The notes under the pieces are model-generated. The model was not told the origin of the DNA, searched no databases, and worked only from the letters and a program-made list of their open reading frames with translations. From positions 124,001 to 188,000 of the forward strand of contig DBFWLO010000023.1 in NCBI GenBank assembly GCA_048465415.1: a stretch of DNA of 64,000 nucleotides, written 5' to 3'. This stretch comes from Scatosoma sp048465415 (GTDB lineage: Bacteria > Bacillota > Clostridia > Christensenellales > Borkfalkiaceae). Position numbers and translations under genes: made by a program. Position 1 is the stretch's first letter. Each line of letters begins with the position of its first letter. Positions 48,277 to 57,064 of this stretch are shown here, in pieces.

Positions 48277-49275
48277 ATGAGGGACATTCTCAACGAAATC
48301 AAAACCAAGGCCAAATCCCTGCACAAGAAGATCGTTCTTTGCGAAGGCGAGGACAAGCGAGTCGTCAAAGCCGCGGCCGACGCGACGAAAGAGGGAATTG
48401 CGGAGATCGTTCTGCTCGGCGACGAAGCGGCGATCAAGGCCGCCAACCCCGACGTGGAGCTGACGGGCGTTACGATCGTAAATCCGCTAACTTCTTCCCG
48501 GCTGGCGGAATATAACGCGAAGCTCTGCGAATTGCGCGCGTCGAAGGGAATGACGCCCGATCAGGCCGCGAAACTTTTGGCGGACGGCACCTATTTCGGC
48601 GCGATGATGCTGAAAATGGGCGAAGTGGACGGACTCGTTTCCGGCGCCTGCCATTCGACCGCGAATACCCTTCGTCCGGGACTTCAAATCATCAAGACTG
48701 CAAAGGGCGTTTCGGCGGTGTCCAGCTTCAATCTGATGATCTGCCCTCCTCAGGGCAACCAATATTGCCCCGACGGACTCGTCGTCTTCGCCGACTGCGG
48801 ACTCAATCCCACCTATACGAGCGAAGGTCTCGCCGACTGCGCGATCGCGACGGCAAAATCCGCGCGCGAGATCGCGGGGATCGAACCGAAAGTCGCCATG
48901 CTCTCTTTCTCGACCAAAGGCAGCGCCAGGCACGACAACGTGAACCTGGTGGCGGAAGCGGTAAGAATCGCGAAGGAAAAGGCGCCCGATCTGAAACTTG
49001 ACGGCGAGCTCCAATTCGACGCCGCCATCGTGCCTTCCGTAGGCGAATTCAAAGCGCCCGGCTCCGAGGTCGCGGGACATGCCAACGTGTTCGTTTTCCC
49101 CGATCTGCAGGCCGGAAATATCGGTTATAAGATCGCGGAGCGCCTGGGCGGATTCATGGCCGTCGGTCCTATTTGCCAGGGTTTTGCCAAACCCCTCAAC
49201 GATCTGTCGAGAGGCTGCAAGGCGGAGGACATCGTCGCCGCCGTCGCAATCACGGCGATGCAAACGCAATTCTAA
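48277..49275 (+). CDS. pta: Phosphate acetyltransferase
   Basis: Converts acetyl-CoA and phosphate to acetyl phosphate, the first step of ATP-yielding acetate production. The 332-residue short form has no N-terminal DRTGG domain. Family blocks: CEGEDKRVVKAA, GACHSTANTLRPGLQI, AMLSFSTKGSARHD, DGELQFDAAIVP and LQAGNIGYKIAERLGG. AAGGAG precedes the ATG. ackA follows at 18 bases, forming the classical fermentation pair. Confidence 0.97.
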   Translation: MRDILNEIKTKAKSLHKKIVLCEGEDKRVVKAAADATKEGIAEIVLLGDEAAIKAANPDVELTGVTIVNPLTSSRLAEYNAKLCELRASKGMTPDQAAKLLADGTYFGAMMLKMGEVDGLVSGACHSTANTLRPGLQIIKTAKGVSAVSSFNLMICPPQGNQYCPDGLVVFADCGLNPTYTSEGLADCAIATAKSAREIAGIEPKVAMLSFSTKGSARHDNVNLVAEAVRIAKEKAPDLKLDGELQFDAAIVPSVGEFKAPGSEVAGHANVFVFPDLQAGNIGYKIAERLGGFMAVGPICQGFAKPLNDLSRGCKAEDIVAAVAITAMQTQF

Positions 49276-49293
49276 TCGGGAGTAAAATCGTTC

Positions 49294-50487
49294 ATGAAAA
49301 TTTTGGTCATCAATTCGGGAAGTTCGTCCCTCAAATATCAACTCATCGACATGGAGACGGAGAATGCGATCGCGAAAGGAAACTGCGAACGTATCGGTAT
49401 CGAAGGCTCCAAACTCACGCATAAGGCGAACGGAAAAGAGATCGTTATCGAACAGGCGATGCCCGATCATAACGTCGCCGTCCAGCTCGTTTTGAAAGAG
49501 CTTACGGACCAAGAAAACGGCGTCATTTCTTCGATGGACGAGATCGACGCGGTCGGTCACAGAGTCGTCGCTTCGGGCGAAGCGTTCAAAAAGACGACGC
49601 TCGTGAGTCCGGAAGCTATGGTACTGATGGAGGAGATCAAAGACCTCGCGCCGCTCCATAACCCCGCGGCGATCGTCGGCGTAAAGGCCTGCCAGGCGGC
49701 GATGCCCAAAAAGCCGATGGCGCTCGTCTTCGATACGGGCTTCCATTTCACCATGCCCGATTACGCGTATATGTACGCGGTCGATTACGCACACTACGAG
49801 AAATATAAGATCAGAAGATACGGCGCGCACGGCACCAGCCACAAATTCGTCTCTCAGGAAGCGGCGAAATATCTCGGCAAAAAGCCGGAAGAGCTGAAAA
49901 TCGTCACCTGCCATCTCGGCAACGGTTCCTCGATCACGGCGGTGGACGGCGGCAAATGCGTCGACACCTCGATGGGCTTCACGCCGCTCGCCGGCGTGCC
50001 GATGGGAACCCGCAGCGGCGACATCGATTACGCGGCCGCGGAATATATCGCGAGAAAGGAAGGCATGGACGTTTCTCAGATGCTCGCCTATCTCAATAAA
50101 AAATGCGGTATGCTTGGAGTCTCCGGCGTTTCCAGCGATTTCCGGGATCTGACGGCGGCTTCCGACGAGGGCAATAAGCGCGCGAAGCTGGCGCTCGATA
50201 TGTTCTCCTATGCCTGCAAAAAATACGTCGGCGCGTATGCCGCGGCGATGAACGGCATGGACTGCCTCGTGTTTACGGCGGGCGTGGGTGAAAACACCCC
50301 TTGCGTAAGAAAGGGAATCTGTGAAAATATGCAGTACCTCGGCCTCGAAATCGACGAAGAGAAGAACGCGGGAAAAAATACGGGCGCGATCCGGGATATT
50401 ACGGGAAAGAACTCGAAAGTCAAGGTTCTCATCATTCCCACCAACGAAGAACTCGTCATTGCGCGGGAAACGATGGAATTATTGTAA
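49294..50487 (+). CDS. ackA: Acetate kinase
   Basis: Transfers phosphate from acetyl phosphate to ADP, giving acetate and ATP. At 397 residues it is full length. Signatures are LVINSGSSSLKYQL (N-terminal ATPase block), VFDTGFHFTMP, RYGAHGTSHKFVS, HLGNGSSITAV, TPLAGVPMGTRSGDID and FTAGVGENTP. It is co-transcribed with pta. No clear terminator follows; the next promoter starts 27 bases on. Confidence 0.98.
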   Translation: MKILVINSGSSSLKYQLIDMETENAIAKGNCERIGIEGSKLTHKANGKEIVIEQAMPDHNVAVQLVLKELTDQENGVISSMDEIDAVGHRVVASGEAFKKTTLVSPEAMVLMEEIKDLAPLHNPAAIVGVKACQAAMPKKPMALVFDTGFHFTMPDYAYMYAVDYAHYEKYKIRRYGAHGTSHKFVSQEAAKYLGKKPEELKIVTCHLGNGSSITAVDGGKCVDTSMGFTPLAGVPMGTRSGDIDYAAAEYIARKEGMDVSQMLAYLNKKCGMLGVSGVSSDFRDLTAASDEGNKRAKLALDMFSYACKKYVGAYAAAMNGMDCLVFTAGVGENTPCVRKGICENMQYLGLEIDEEKNAGKNTGAIRDITGKNSKVKVLIIPTNEELVIARETMELL

Positions 50488-50514
50488 ATTTTCCGCAAAT
50501 TCCTCGAAAAAAAG

Positions 50515-50543
50515 TTGACAAACAGGCGGAAATATAATATACT
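50515..50543 (+). promoter_or_regulatory. Promoter of yceD-rpmF
   Basis: TTGACA (50515-50520), 17-base spacer, TATACT (50538-50543). Transcription should start about nine bases before the first ATG, too short a leader for a ribosome-binding site. Confidence 0.75.
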
Positions 50544-50558
50544 TTTAAAGTCGGTTTT

Positions 50559-50966
50559 ATGATGATTATCGATGTAAGAAAACTCAATGCGCAAAAGAAG
50601 TATTCCGGCAGACTCGAATTCGCATACGAGCCGCCCGAAAGTTTGATAGACATTCCTTTCGTGAAATTTTCCGCACCCGTTAAAGTGGAGGCGGAATACG
50701 AGCTCTTTGAGGACGGTTCTCTCGAACTTAAGGGAAGAGTGGTCTGCCGCATTGAAGGACAATGCTCACGCTGTTTAAAAGATGCGTCTCAGGAAGTGGA
50801 AGGGGAGATAGACGCCTGTTTCCAGCCTTTTGAAGACGCCGACGACTATGCCTATACGGGCGGCGTCATCGATTTGACGAACGCGGTGAACGACGCGATC
50901 ATGGCCTGTATGCCGCGCGTGCTTTCCTGCGGTGAGAATTGTCAAGGCATTCGGTACCCGAATTAA
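50559..50966 (+). CDS. yceD: YceD family protein (DUF177)
   Basis: A 135-residue DUF177 protein, usually encoded just before rpmF and linked to 23S rRNA or large-subunit maturation. It carries the paired cysteines of the family, IEGQCSRCLKD, and the later SCGENCQGI, plus DLTNAVNDAIMACMPR. The ATG (or a second one three bases on) has no ribosome-binding site and lies within ~10 bases of the expected transcription start. rpmF follows 42 bases later. Confidence 0.92.
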   Translation: MMIIDVRKLNAQKKYSGRLEFAYEPPESLIDIPFVKFSAPVKVEAEYELFEDGSLELKGRVVCRIEGQCSRCLKDASQEVEGEIDACFQPFEDADDYAYTGGVIDLTNAVNDAIMACMPRVLSCGENCQGIRYPN

Positions 50967-51008
50967 ACGGCGGAGAAAATTCAAAGAATATTAAGAAGAG
51001 GTGTAAAT

Positions 51009-51200
51009 ATGGCAGTACCTAAGAGTAAACAATCCAAGAGCAGAACCAATAAGAGATTCGCGAATTATAAAGCCACGGCCGCAACGCTCGTGGAATGTCC
51101 TCATTGCCACGAACTGACCGAGGCGCACAGAGTCTGCAAAAACTGCGGTTTCTACGACGGCAAAGAAGTCATTTCCCAGAAAGAAGAAAAGAAAAACTGA
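51009..51200 (+). CDS. rpmF: 50S ribosomal protein L32
   Basis: A 63-residue large-subunit ribosomal protein. The start MAVPKSKQSKSRTNKRFAN and the zinc-ribbon cysteines CPHC and CKNCGFYDGK are typical. The four-cysteine form binds zinc. RBS AAGAGGTG. The fatty-acid genes that often follow rpmF are absent; a terminator comes next. Confidence 0.98.
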   Translation: MAVPKSKQSKSRTNKRFANYKATAATLVECPHCHELTEAHRVCKNCGFYDGKEVISQKEEKKN

Positions 51201-51223
51201 TCGTCTAAACAACGGGCTTTTAG

Positions 51224-51252
51224 GCGGGTTGCTTTGTGCATCCCGCTTTTTT
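51224..51252 (+). terminator. Terminator after rpmF
   Basis: GCGGGTTGC (51224-51232) pairs with GCATCCCGC (51238-51246) with one mismatch, then six T's. Confidence 0.85.
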
Positions 51253-51318
51253 GCGTTACGTACCTTTTCCTGAATTTGTCAGTTTTTAATTTTTTTACCA
51301 CGGTTAAGTTCAAAAGAC

Positions 51319-51348
51319 TTGACAGGACTCAGCGAATTGCGTTATAAT
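51319..51348 (+). promoter_or_regulatory. Promoter of the copper ATPase gene
   Basis: TTGACA (51319-51324), 18-base spacer, TATAAT (51343-51348). The ~90-base leader holds a small hairpin (GACCGA/TCGGTC near 51391-51410). I see no clear CsoR or CopY operator. Confidence 0.8.
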
Positions 51349-51441
51349 AAAACCGCGTTTGAAAGACTTGGAAAGCGTACATACTGTCAAGGACCGACAA
51401 GGTTCGGTCTGCGGGTTTTAGGCATATAGAAGGAGCAATAT

Positions 51442-53937
51442 ATGAAAGAAAAATTTACGGTGACGGGTATGACCTGTTCCGCGTGTTCCGCGGGGATAGA
51501 GCGTACCTTAAATAAAATAGAAGGCATGGAGAAGGCGGAAGTCTCGCTGATGGGCGAGTCGATGACGGTGGAATACGACGAGAAAAAAGTTTCGCGGGAA
51601 CGGATCGTCAAAGCCGTGGAGGACCTCGGTTACGGCGCGCTGCCTTTCGACGATAAAACGCTGAAAAAACGGGAGCCGCAGTCGGACGCGCTGAAACGCC
51701 GCTTCTTTATTTCGCTCTTCTTTCTCCTGCCGCTCATGTACTTTTCGATGGGCGAAATGATCGGCCTGCCCCAGCCTTCCAACATTGTAAATTATACGAT
51801 ACAGCTCGTTTTGACGCTCGTCATCACGGTCGTCAACTTCCGTTTTTTCACGAACGGCGTCAAAGCGCTCTTCAAGCGCGTGCCCAATATGGACACTCTG
51901 GTCGCCATCGGCTCCGCGGCTTCGCTATTGTATAGTCTCGTGCTGACGGTGCGGGTATACGCGGGCTGGGAACATCACGCGCATATGTTTTACGAATCGG
52001 CGGCGATGATTCTGACGCTCGTCACGCTCGGCAAGTGGCTGGAAGAAAAATCCCGCCGCAGGACTGGCGAAGAGGTGGAAAAACTCATACGGCTCATGCC
52101 CGACACGGTCACGGTCGATCGGAACGGCGCGGAAGCGACGATTCCGTTTGCGGAAATTCTCCCCGGCGATCTGCTGATCGTAAGACAGGGGGACTATATT
52201 CCCGTGGACGGTAAGATCGTGGAAGGCCACGCCTTTGTCGACCGCGCGGCGATCACGGGCGAGAGTATGCCGGTAGAGGTCGGCGAAGGGGACGGCGTGA
52301 CGGGCGCGGACATCGTCAGGAGCGGCTTCGTCAAGGTCGTCGCCGAAAAAGTCGGCGCGGAAACGACGCTTTCTCAGATCGTGCGCATGGTGAAGGAAGC
52401 CGGCGCGAGCAAAGCGCCCATTCAACGGATCGCCGATAAGATCGCCGGCGTGTTCGTACCCGTAGTGACGCTCATCGCGCTCATCACCTTCGTCGTCTGG
52501 ACGGCGACGACGCGGGAGATCGGTACGGCGGCGAATTACGCGATCAGCGTCCTCGTCATCTCCTGTCCCTGCGCGCTCGGTCTCGCCACGCCCGTGGCGG
52601 TGATGGCGGCGACGGGAAAGGGCATGTCGCTCGGCATTCTCTATAAGGACGCAGAGGCCCTGCAAAAGGCTCAGCACGTCAACTGCGTGCTCCTCGATAA
52701 AACGGCCACCCTCACTGTCGGCGCGCCGCAGGTGACCGATTTTGAGCCTTTAACGAAGGATAAGGAGTTCGCCCTGAAACTCGCGGCGTCGATCGAGGCG
52801 CATTCCAATCACCCGATCGCGGACTGCGTGAGAGCTTACGCGGAAACCTACGTCCCCGCGGGCGCGCTGCGCACGGAAAATTACCGCTACGAAATGGGAA
52901 AAGGCGCCTTGGCGGAATACGAAGGCGTAAGCTATCGTCTGGGCAATCGTAAACTGCTCGGCCCGGCGCTGCAAAAATCCGCCTTCGAACGGGAAAAAAG
53001 ATACGCGAGCGAAGGAAAGACGGTTGTCTTTCTCGCGGACGAGAAAAAGCTTCTGGCCGTGTTCGCTGTCGCGGATACTTTGAAGGAGACGAGCGAAGAG
53101 GCAGTGCGGTCGCTGAAAGAGCGGAAAATCCGCGTGGCGATGCTTACGGGCGACAGCGAAAACGTCGCGAAGGCGATCGCGGAAAAAGTCGGCCTCGACG
53201 AATACTTCGCCGAAGCCCTGCCCGAAGATAAGACGAAAGCGGTCGAGCGGGTACAGCAGGTCGGCGGCTATGTGGCGATGGTCGGCGACGGCATCAACGA
53301 CAGCCCCGCTTTGAAGGCCGCGGACGTGGGCGTGGCGATGGGCACGGGTACGGACATCGCGATCGACAGCGCGGACGTAGTGCTCGTCAGCGGCGATCTT
53401 CGTTCGGTGAGCACGATGGTGGATCTGAGCAAAGCGGCGGTGAAAAACATCAAAGAGAACCTGTTTTGGGCGTTTTTCTATAACTGCGTGGCGATCCCCG
53501 TCGCGGCGGGCGCGTTCTCTTTCGTCAATTTCACTCTGAACCCGATGATCGCGGCGGCCTGCATGAGTTTAAGCTCGCTGTTTGTCGTGCTGAACGCGCT
53601 GCGGCTCACAAGATTCAAAAAAGACAAAAAACCCAAACAGCGCCGGGCGGACGTTCCCAACAACGCGCCGCGTTCCCTGACGGAAACGATCGGCGGCAAA
53701 CAAAATAAAGAAGAGGAGACAAAGCAAATGACCAAAACATTGAAGATCGAAGGTATGATGTGCAACCACTGCGTCATGCACGTGACGAAGGCGCTGGAAG
53801 GCGTCGCGGGCGTTGAAAAGGCGGACGTAGATTTGGAAGGAAAAAAAGCGACGGTGACGCTTACCTGCGAAGTCGCAGACTCCGCGCTCTCCGGCGCCGT
53901 CAAAGACGCGGGCTACGAAGTGACGGAAATCAGATAA
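51442..53937 (+). CDS. copA: Copper-exporting P1B-type ATPase with N- and C-terminal HMA domains
   Basis: An 831-residue membrane pump expelling Cu(I). The N-terminal HMA domain has TGMTCSACSAG; the membrane metal site is SCPCALGLATP. TGES, SNHPIAD and GDGINDSPAL are normal. The phosphorylation motif reads DKTAT (Asp419; Ala422, codon GCC) instead of the near-invariant DKTGT; one base change would explain this, so either error or real loss or alteration of function is possible. A flexible linker (about residues 725-762) leads to a second HMA domain with MMCNHC, which also has its own ribosome-binding site and ATG at 53728. The length exceeds typical CopA by that domain. Confidence 0.93.
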   Translation: MKEKFTVTGMTCSACSAGIERTLNKIEGMEKAEVSLMGESMTVEYDEKKVSRERIVKAVEDLGYGALPFDDKTLKKREPQSDALKRRFFISLFFLLPLMYFSMGEMIGLPQPSNIVNYTIQLVLTLVITVVNFRFFTNGVKALFKRVPNMDTLVAIGSAASLLYSLVLTVRVYAGWEHHAHMFYESAAMILTLVTLGKWLEEKSRRRTGEEVEKLIRLMPDTVTVDRNGAEATIPFAEILPGDLLIVRQGDYIPVDGKIVEGHAFVDRAAITGESMPVEVGEGDGVTGADIVRSGFVKVVAEKVGAETTLSQIVRMVKEAGASKAPIQRIADKIAGVFVPVVTLIALITFVVWTATTREIGTAANYAISVLVISCPCALGLATPVAVMAATGKGMSLGILYKDAEALQKAQHVNCVLLDKTATLTVGAPQVTDFEPLTKDKEFALKLAASIEAHSNHPIADCVRAYAETYVPAGALRTENYRYEMGKGALAEYEGVSYRLGNRKLLGPALQKSAFEREKRYASEGKTVVFLADEKKLLAVFAVADTLKETSEEAVRSLKERKIRVAMLTGDSENVAKAIAEKVGLDEYFAEALPEDKTKAVERVQQVGGYVAMVGDGINDSPALKAADVGVAMGTGTDIAIDSADVVLVSGDLRSVSTMVDLSKAAVKNIKENLFWAFFYNCVAIPVAAGAFSFVNFTLNPMIAAACMSLSSLFVVLNALRLTRFKKDKKPKQRRADVPNNAPRSLTETIGGKQNKEEETKQMTKTLKIEGMMCNHCVMHVTKALEGVAGVEKADVDLEGKKATVTLTCEVADSALSGAVKDAGYEVTEIR
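53728..53937 (+). CDS. Possible internal start: stand-alone CopZ-like copper chaperone
   Basis: GAGGAG at 53713-53718 stands nine bases before an in-frame ATG at 53728 within copA. Initiation here would give a 69-residue protein, MTKTLKIEGMMCNHCVM onward, the size and shape of a complete CopZ chaperone. It would be made from the same message as the pump without a separate gene. Alternatively it is only the C-terminal domain of the fusion. Confidence 0.45.
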   Translation: MTKTLKIEGMMCNHCVMHVTKALEGVAGVEKADVDLEGKKATVTLTCEVADSALSGAVKDAGYEVTEIR

Positions 53938-53979
53938 ACGCGAGGGCTTGAAGATCGGGCGTACGCGGCGGAGAAGAAA

Positions 53980-54693
53980 ATGATTATCAGAGAAGACATC
54001 GGACAATATATGCGGGACTTGAAGTCCTGGCTCGACGAGACCGCCGAAAGCGGTCTGGAAGAAATGTCCGATTTCTTTGCCGGGCGGCTCGATTGCTACG
54101 AAGAGCACATGTCTCTCTGGTCGGAGGCTTATCGGAAGTTTGCCGCACTGCTGCCCGATTCCTGCGTGGAAATACTCGATTTAGGCTGCGGCACGGGGCT
54201 CGAACTGGACGAAATTTTCAAACGCCTTCCGAACGTGCGGGTGACGGGCGTGGATATGTGCCGCGAGATGCTCGATCGTCTGGCGGCAAAACACCCCGGC
54301 AAAGACTTACGCCTGGTGTGCGAGGATTATTTTAGGTACGACATGCCCGCGGAACATTGGGACGCGGCGATCTCCTTTGAAAGTCTGCATCATTTTTTGC
54401 CGGGGCAAAAGCTCGGACTCTATCGGAAAATATACAAAGCGCTGAAAAGGGGCGGCGTATTCGTTTACGGGGATTATATCGCCTGCTGCGGCGAGGAGGA
54501 AGAGTTGCTGCGGGAAACGTATCTCGATAAGCGCGGACGTTCGGAAATCGAGGAAGACTCGTTCGTACATTTCGATATACCGCTTACGGAGGAGCACGAG
54601 CTCGAAGTACTGCGGAAAGCGGGGTTCGAGCGGGCGGAAGTTCTGGACAGCATCGACGGCGCGACTTTGATCCGCGCGGAAAAAAGCCGATAA
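53980..54693 (+). CDS. Class I SAM-dependent methyltransferase
   Basis: A 237-residue methyltransferase of unknown substrate. Motif I ILDLGCGTGLELDEIF, the VTGVDMCREML acidic block and FESLHHFLPGQKLGLYRKI (motif IV region) are clear; the last ~60 residues may cap the substrate site. The N-terminal ~50 residues are helical and acidic. RBS GCGGAG. It lies between copA (43 bases upstream) and an ArsR-type gene, but shows no arsenite-methyltransferase cysteines. Confidence 0.88.
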   Translation: MIIREDIGQYMRDLKSWLDETAESGLEEMSDFFAGRLDCYEEHMSLWSEAYRKFAALLPDSCVEILDLGCGTGLELDEIFKRLPNVRVTGVDMCREMLDRLAAKHPGKDLRLVCEDYFRYDMPAEHWDAAISFESLHHFLPGQKLGLYRKIYKALKRGGVFVYGDYIACCGEEEELLRETYLDKRGRSEIEEDSFVHFDIPLTEEHELEVLRKAGFERAEVLDSIDGATLIRAEKSR

Positions 54694-54767
54694 ACGAAAA
54701 GCGTCCGTAAGAAATTATGACAAAATAAATTCAGGCACGACAAAATCAGACAGGCAGGGGACATCTG

Positions 54768-54799
54768 TATATGTTATCATATTCACGACGAAACATATA
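54768..54799. promoter_or_regulatory. Possible ArsR operator
   Basis: TATATGTT (54768-54775) and AACATATA (54792-54799) are perfect inverted repeats just before the ArsR-type gene, next to its ribosome-binding site; autoregulation is plausible. Confidence 0.35.
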
Positions 54800-54811
54800 G
54801 GAGGAAAACTC

Positions 54812-55150
54812 ATGTCCGAAATGCTGCTGCTCGACAAACGCACCCAGGGCCTCATCGAGGATTACGTACCGCAAGGCGAAATTCTCGAAGGCGTGGTGTG
54901 CTTTTTTTCTGTCTTTGCCGATTATACGAGGGTAAAGATCTTATCCGCGCTCGCCATCAGCGAGCTTTGCGTCACCGACCTTTCCAGGATCCTCAATATC
55001 AACCAGACCACGGTCTCTCATCAGCTGCGATTTTTGAAGAGCGCGGGGATCGTCAAAAGCTGCCGGCAGGGCAAAGTGATCTTTTACAGTCTCACCAACG
55101 ACTCCATAAACGACGTTTTACTCAAAGGAATCGAGTTTTTAGGCTGCTGA
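54812..55150 (+). CDS. ArsR/SmtB-family transcriptional regulator
   Basis: A 112-residue winged-helix repressor. FADYTRVKILSALAISELCVTDLSRIL covers the helix that in metal sensors carries ELCVCD; here only one of the two cysteines remains (ELCVTD). The recognition helix is NINQTTVSHQLRFLKSAGIV, and the wing KSCRQGKVIFYSL. Other cysteines, VVCFF near residue 30 and a C-terminal GC, could still build a thiolate site, but the signal may not be a metal. RBS AGGAGG. An inverted repeat upstream suggests autorepression. Confidence 0.93.
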   Translation: MSEMLLLDKRTQGLIEDYVPQGEILEGVVCFFSVFADYTRVKILSALAISELCVTDLSRILNINQTTVSHQLRFLKSAGIVKSCRQGKVIFYSLTNDSINDVLLKGIEFLGC

Positions 55151-55174
55151 ATGTAATTATTTCCCTCGTATCCC

Positions 55175-55203
55175 TTGCAAAATCGCTGAAATTGGTATAT
55201 AAT
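55175..55203 (+). promoter_or_regulatory. Promoter of the uvrC operon
   Basis: TTGCAA (55175-55180), 17-base spacer, perfect TATAAT (55198-55203). No other promoter or terminator is evident up to 64000, so six genes may share it. Confidence 0.82.
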
Positions 55204-55247
55204 AATAACGTTGACTGCCGAGCGTCTGCCGCAGTCCGCGGAGCGAT

Positions 55248-57059
55248 ATGAGCGAATTACAGGAGAAACTCAAACTTTTGCCCGACAGTCCGGGCGTGTA
55301 TATCATGCTGGACAAGGACAATATCGTCATTTACGTAGGAAAGGCGCGCATTCTCAAAAATCGGGTGCGTCAATATTTTCACGGCTCGGAGAAGCCGGAA
55401 AAGGTCGCGGCGATGGTGGAACACATCGCGGATTTCTATTACATCATCACCAAGACGGAAATTGACGCGCTCGCGCTGGAAAACAACCTCATTAAGAAGT
55501 ACAAACCCAAGTACAATATTCTTTTAAAAGACGACAAGACATATCCCTATATCAAAGCGCACACGCGGGAGGAATTTCCGCGCTTTTCCATTACGCGGAA
55601 AATCAAAAAAAAGGACGGAAAATATTTCGGTCCCTTCATGGGCGGGATTCGCTGCAAAGAGATTTTAGACGTCGCCGCTTCCGTATACAATATCCGGCTC
55701 TGTTCGATCGCCATCGGCGAAAAGCCGAAAAAGCCCTGTCTCGCCTATCATCTGCACCGCTGTCTTGCCCCGTGCGCGCATCTGTGCACGAAAGAAGAAT
55801 ATGCCGAGCGGGTGAAAAAGACGCTTTCCTTCCTCGACGGAAATTACGAGGAGGCGGAACAGATCCTCAGGGAAAAAATGCTGAAATTCGCCGAAAACGA
55901 GGAATTCGAGCTGGCGATGGAATACCGCGGCAAACTGGCGATGCTTTCGAAGCTCAAACTCAAACGGATCACTTCCCTCAACCGCTGTATCAACGCGGAC
56001 ATCATCGCTTTGAAAACGAACAATCTCTATACCGCGGTCAATATTCTCATCACCCGCAGCGGGATTATGCAGGGCGGGAGCAATTTCGCGCTCGAAGACG
56101 CTTCGCTTTCGGAATCCGACGCTCTTACGGCGTTTATCATTCAGTACTATTCCGCGCACGAGATCCCCGAGGAGATCATCACCGCCGAATACTGCGAAAA
56201 GGAACTGCTCGAAAATTTCTTTCTGGAAAATTTCGATAAAAAAGTGGACGTCGTATTCGCCAAACAGGGCGTTCGGCGCCAGCTTCTCGAAATGGCGGAA
56301 CGAAACGCGGAGGAGTATCTTTCCAAGTCCATCGACAAGATCAAGCATAAAGACGATATGACGAAAAACGCCTGCGCGCGGCTCAAAGAGATTCTGGGAC
56401 TCAGCCGCTATCCCAAACGCATGGAGTGTTACGATATTTCCAACATCAGCGGCGTCGACAAGGTCGGCTCGATGGTGGTGTTTTCCGACGGCGAACCGGA
56501 CCGGACGAGTTATCGCCGTTTTAAGATCAAGACGGTGGAAGGTTCGGACGATTTCGCCTCCTTGCAGGAGGTGTTAAGGCGCCGGCTTTCCAAGCTCGGC
56601 ACCGACGAAGAAGCGCGCTTTCCCAAACCCGACCTCATCGTCATCGACGGCGGCAAGGGCCAGCTCTCCTCCGTACAGGAAATTTTCGAGGAACTGGGCG
56701 TGACCGGAATCGACCTGATTTCGCTCGCCAAGCGCGAGGAAGAGGTTTTTACGCCCTATCTCGACGAGAGCGTCAAAATCGATCACCGAGATTACGTGTT
56801 GAAAATGTTGCAGCGGATCCGCGACGAAGCGCACAGGTTCGCGATCACTTATTTCAGGAGCCTGCATTCCAAACGCAACCTCGCTTCCGTTCTCGCGGAG
56901 ATCGAGGGGGTAGGGAAAAAGAAACAGATCGCGCTCATGGAGAAATTCGGTACGATCGACAAGATCATGAACGCGAGTACGGAAGAGCTCATGCAGGCGG
57001 AAGGCATCGGCGAGGAGCTCGCCAAACGCATCAAATATTATTTCGAGGAAAAACTGTAA
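55248..57059 (+). CDS. uvrC: Excinuclease ABC subunit C
   Basis: The 603-residue nuclease of nucleotide excision repair, cutting on both sides of UvrAB-marked damage. The GIY-YIG domain (SPGVYIMLDKDNIVIYVGKA) makes the 3' cut; the UVR helical pair is near residue 205; the RNase H-like domain (MECYDISNISG, VIDGGKGQLSS) makes the 5' cut; a helix-hairpin-helix pair closes the C-terminus (EGVGKKKQ, EGIGEELAKRI). Four cysteines in CLAYHLHRCLAPCAHLC match the iron-sulphur site reported for UvrC. RBS CGGAG. Confidence 0.98.
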   Translation: MSELQEKLKLLPDSPGVYIMLDKDNIVIYVGKARILKNRVRQYFHGSEKPEKVAAMVEHIADFYYIITKTEIDALALENNLIKKYKPKYNILLKDDKTYPYIKAHTREEFPRFSITRKIKKKDGKYFGPFMGGIRCKEILDVAASVYNIRLCSIAIGEKPKKPCLAYHLHRCLAPCAHLCTKEEYAERVKKTLSFLDGNYEEAEQILREKMLKFAENEEFELAMEYRGKLAMLSKLKLKRITSLNRCINADIIALKTNNLYTAVNILITRSGIMQGGSNFALEDASLSESDALTAFIIQYYSAHEIPEEIITAEYCEKELLENFFLENFDKKVDVVFAKQGVRRQLLEMAERNAEEYLSKSIDKIKHKDDMTKNACARLKEILGLSRYPKRMECYDISNISGVDKVGSMVVFSDGEPDRTSYRRFKIKTVEGSDDFASLQEVLRRRLSKLGTDEEARFPKPDLIVIDGGKGQLSSVQEIFEELGVTGIDLISLAKREEEVFTPYLDESVKIDHRDYVLKMLQRIRDEAHRFAITYFRSLHSKRNLASVLAEIEGVGKKKQIALMEKFGTIDKIMNASTEELMQAEGIGEELAKRIKYYFEEKL

Positions 57060-57064
57060 AACGT

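Noticed and set aside
51391..51410. Leader hairpin of copA as a metal-operator
   Set aside because: The GACCGA/TCGGTC repeat is short, lies well downstream of the start site and does not resemble CopY (TACANNTGTA) or CsoR palindromes.
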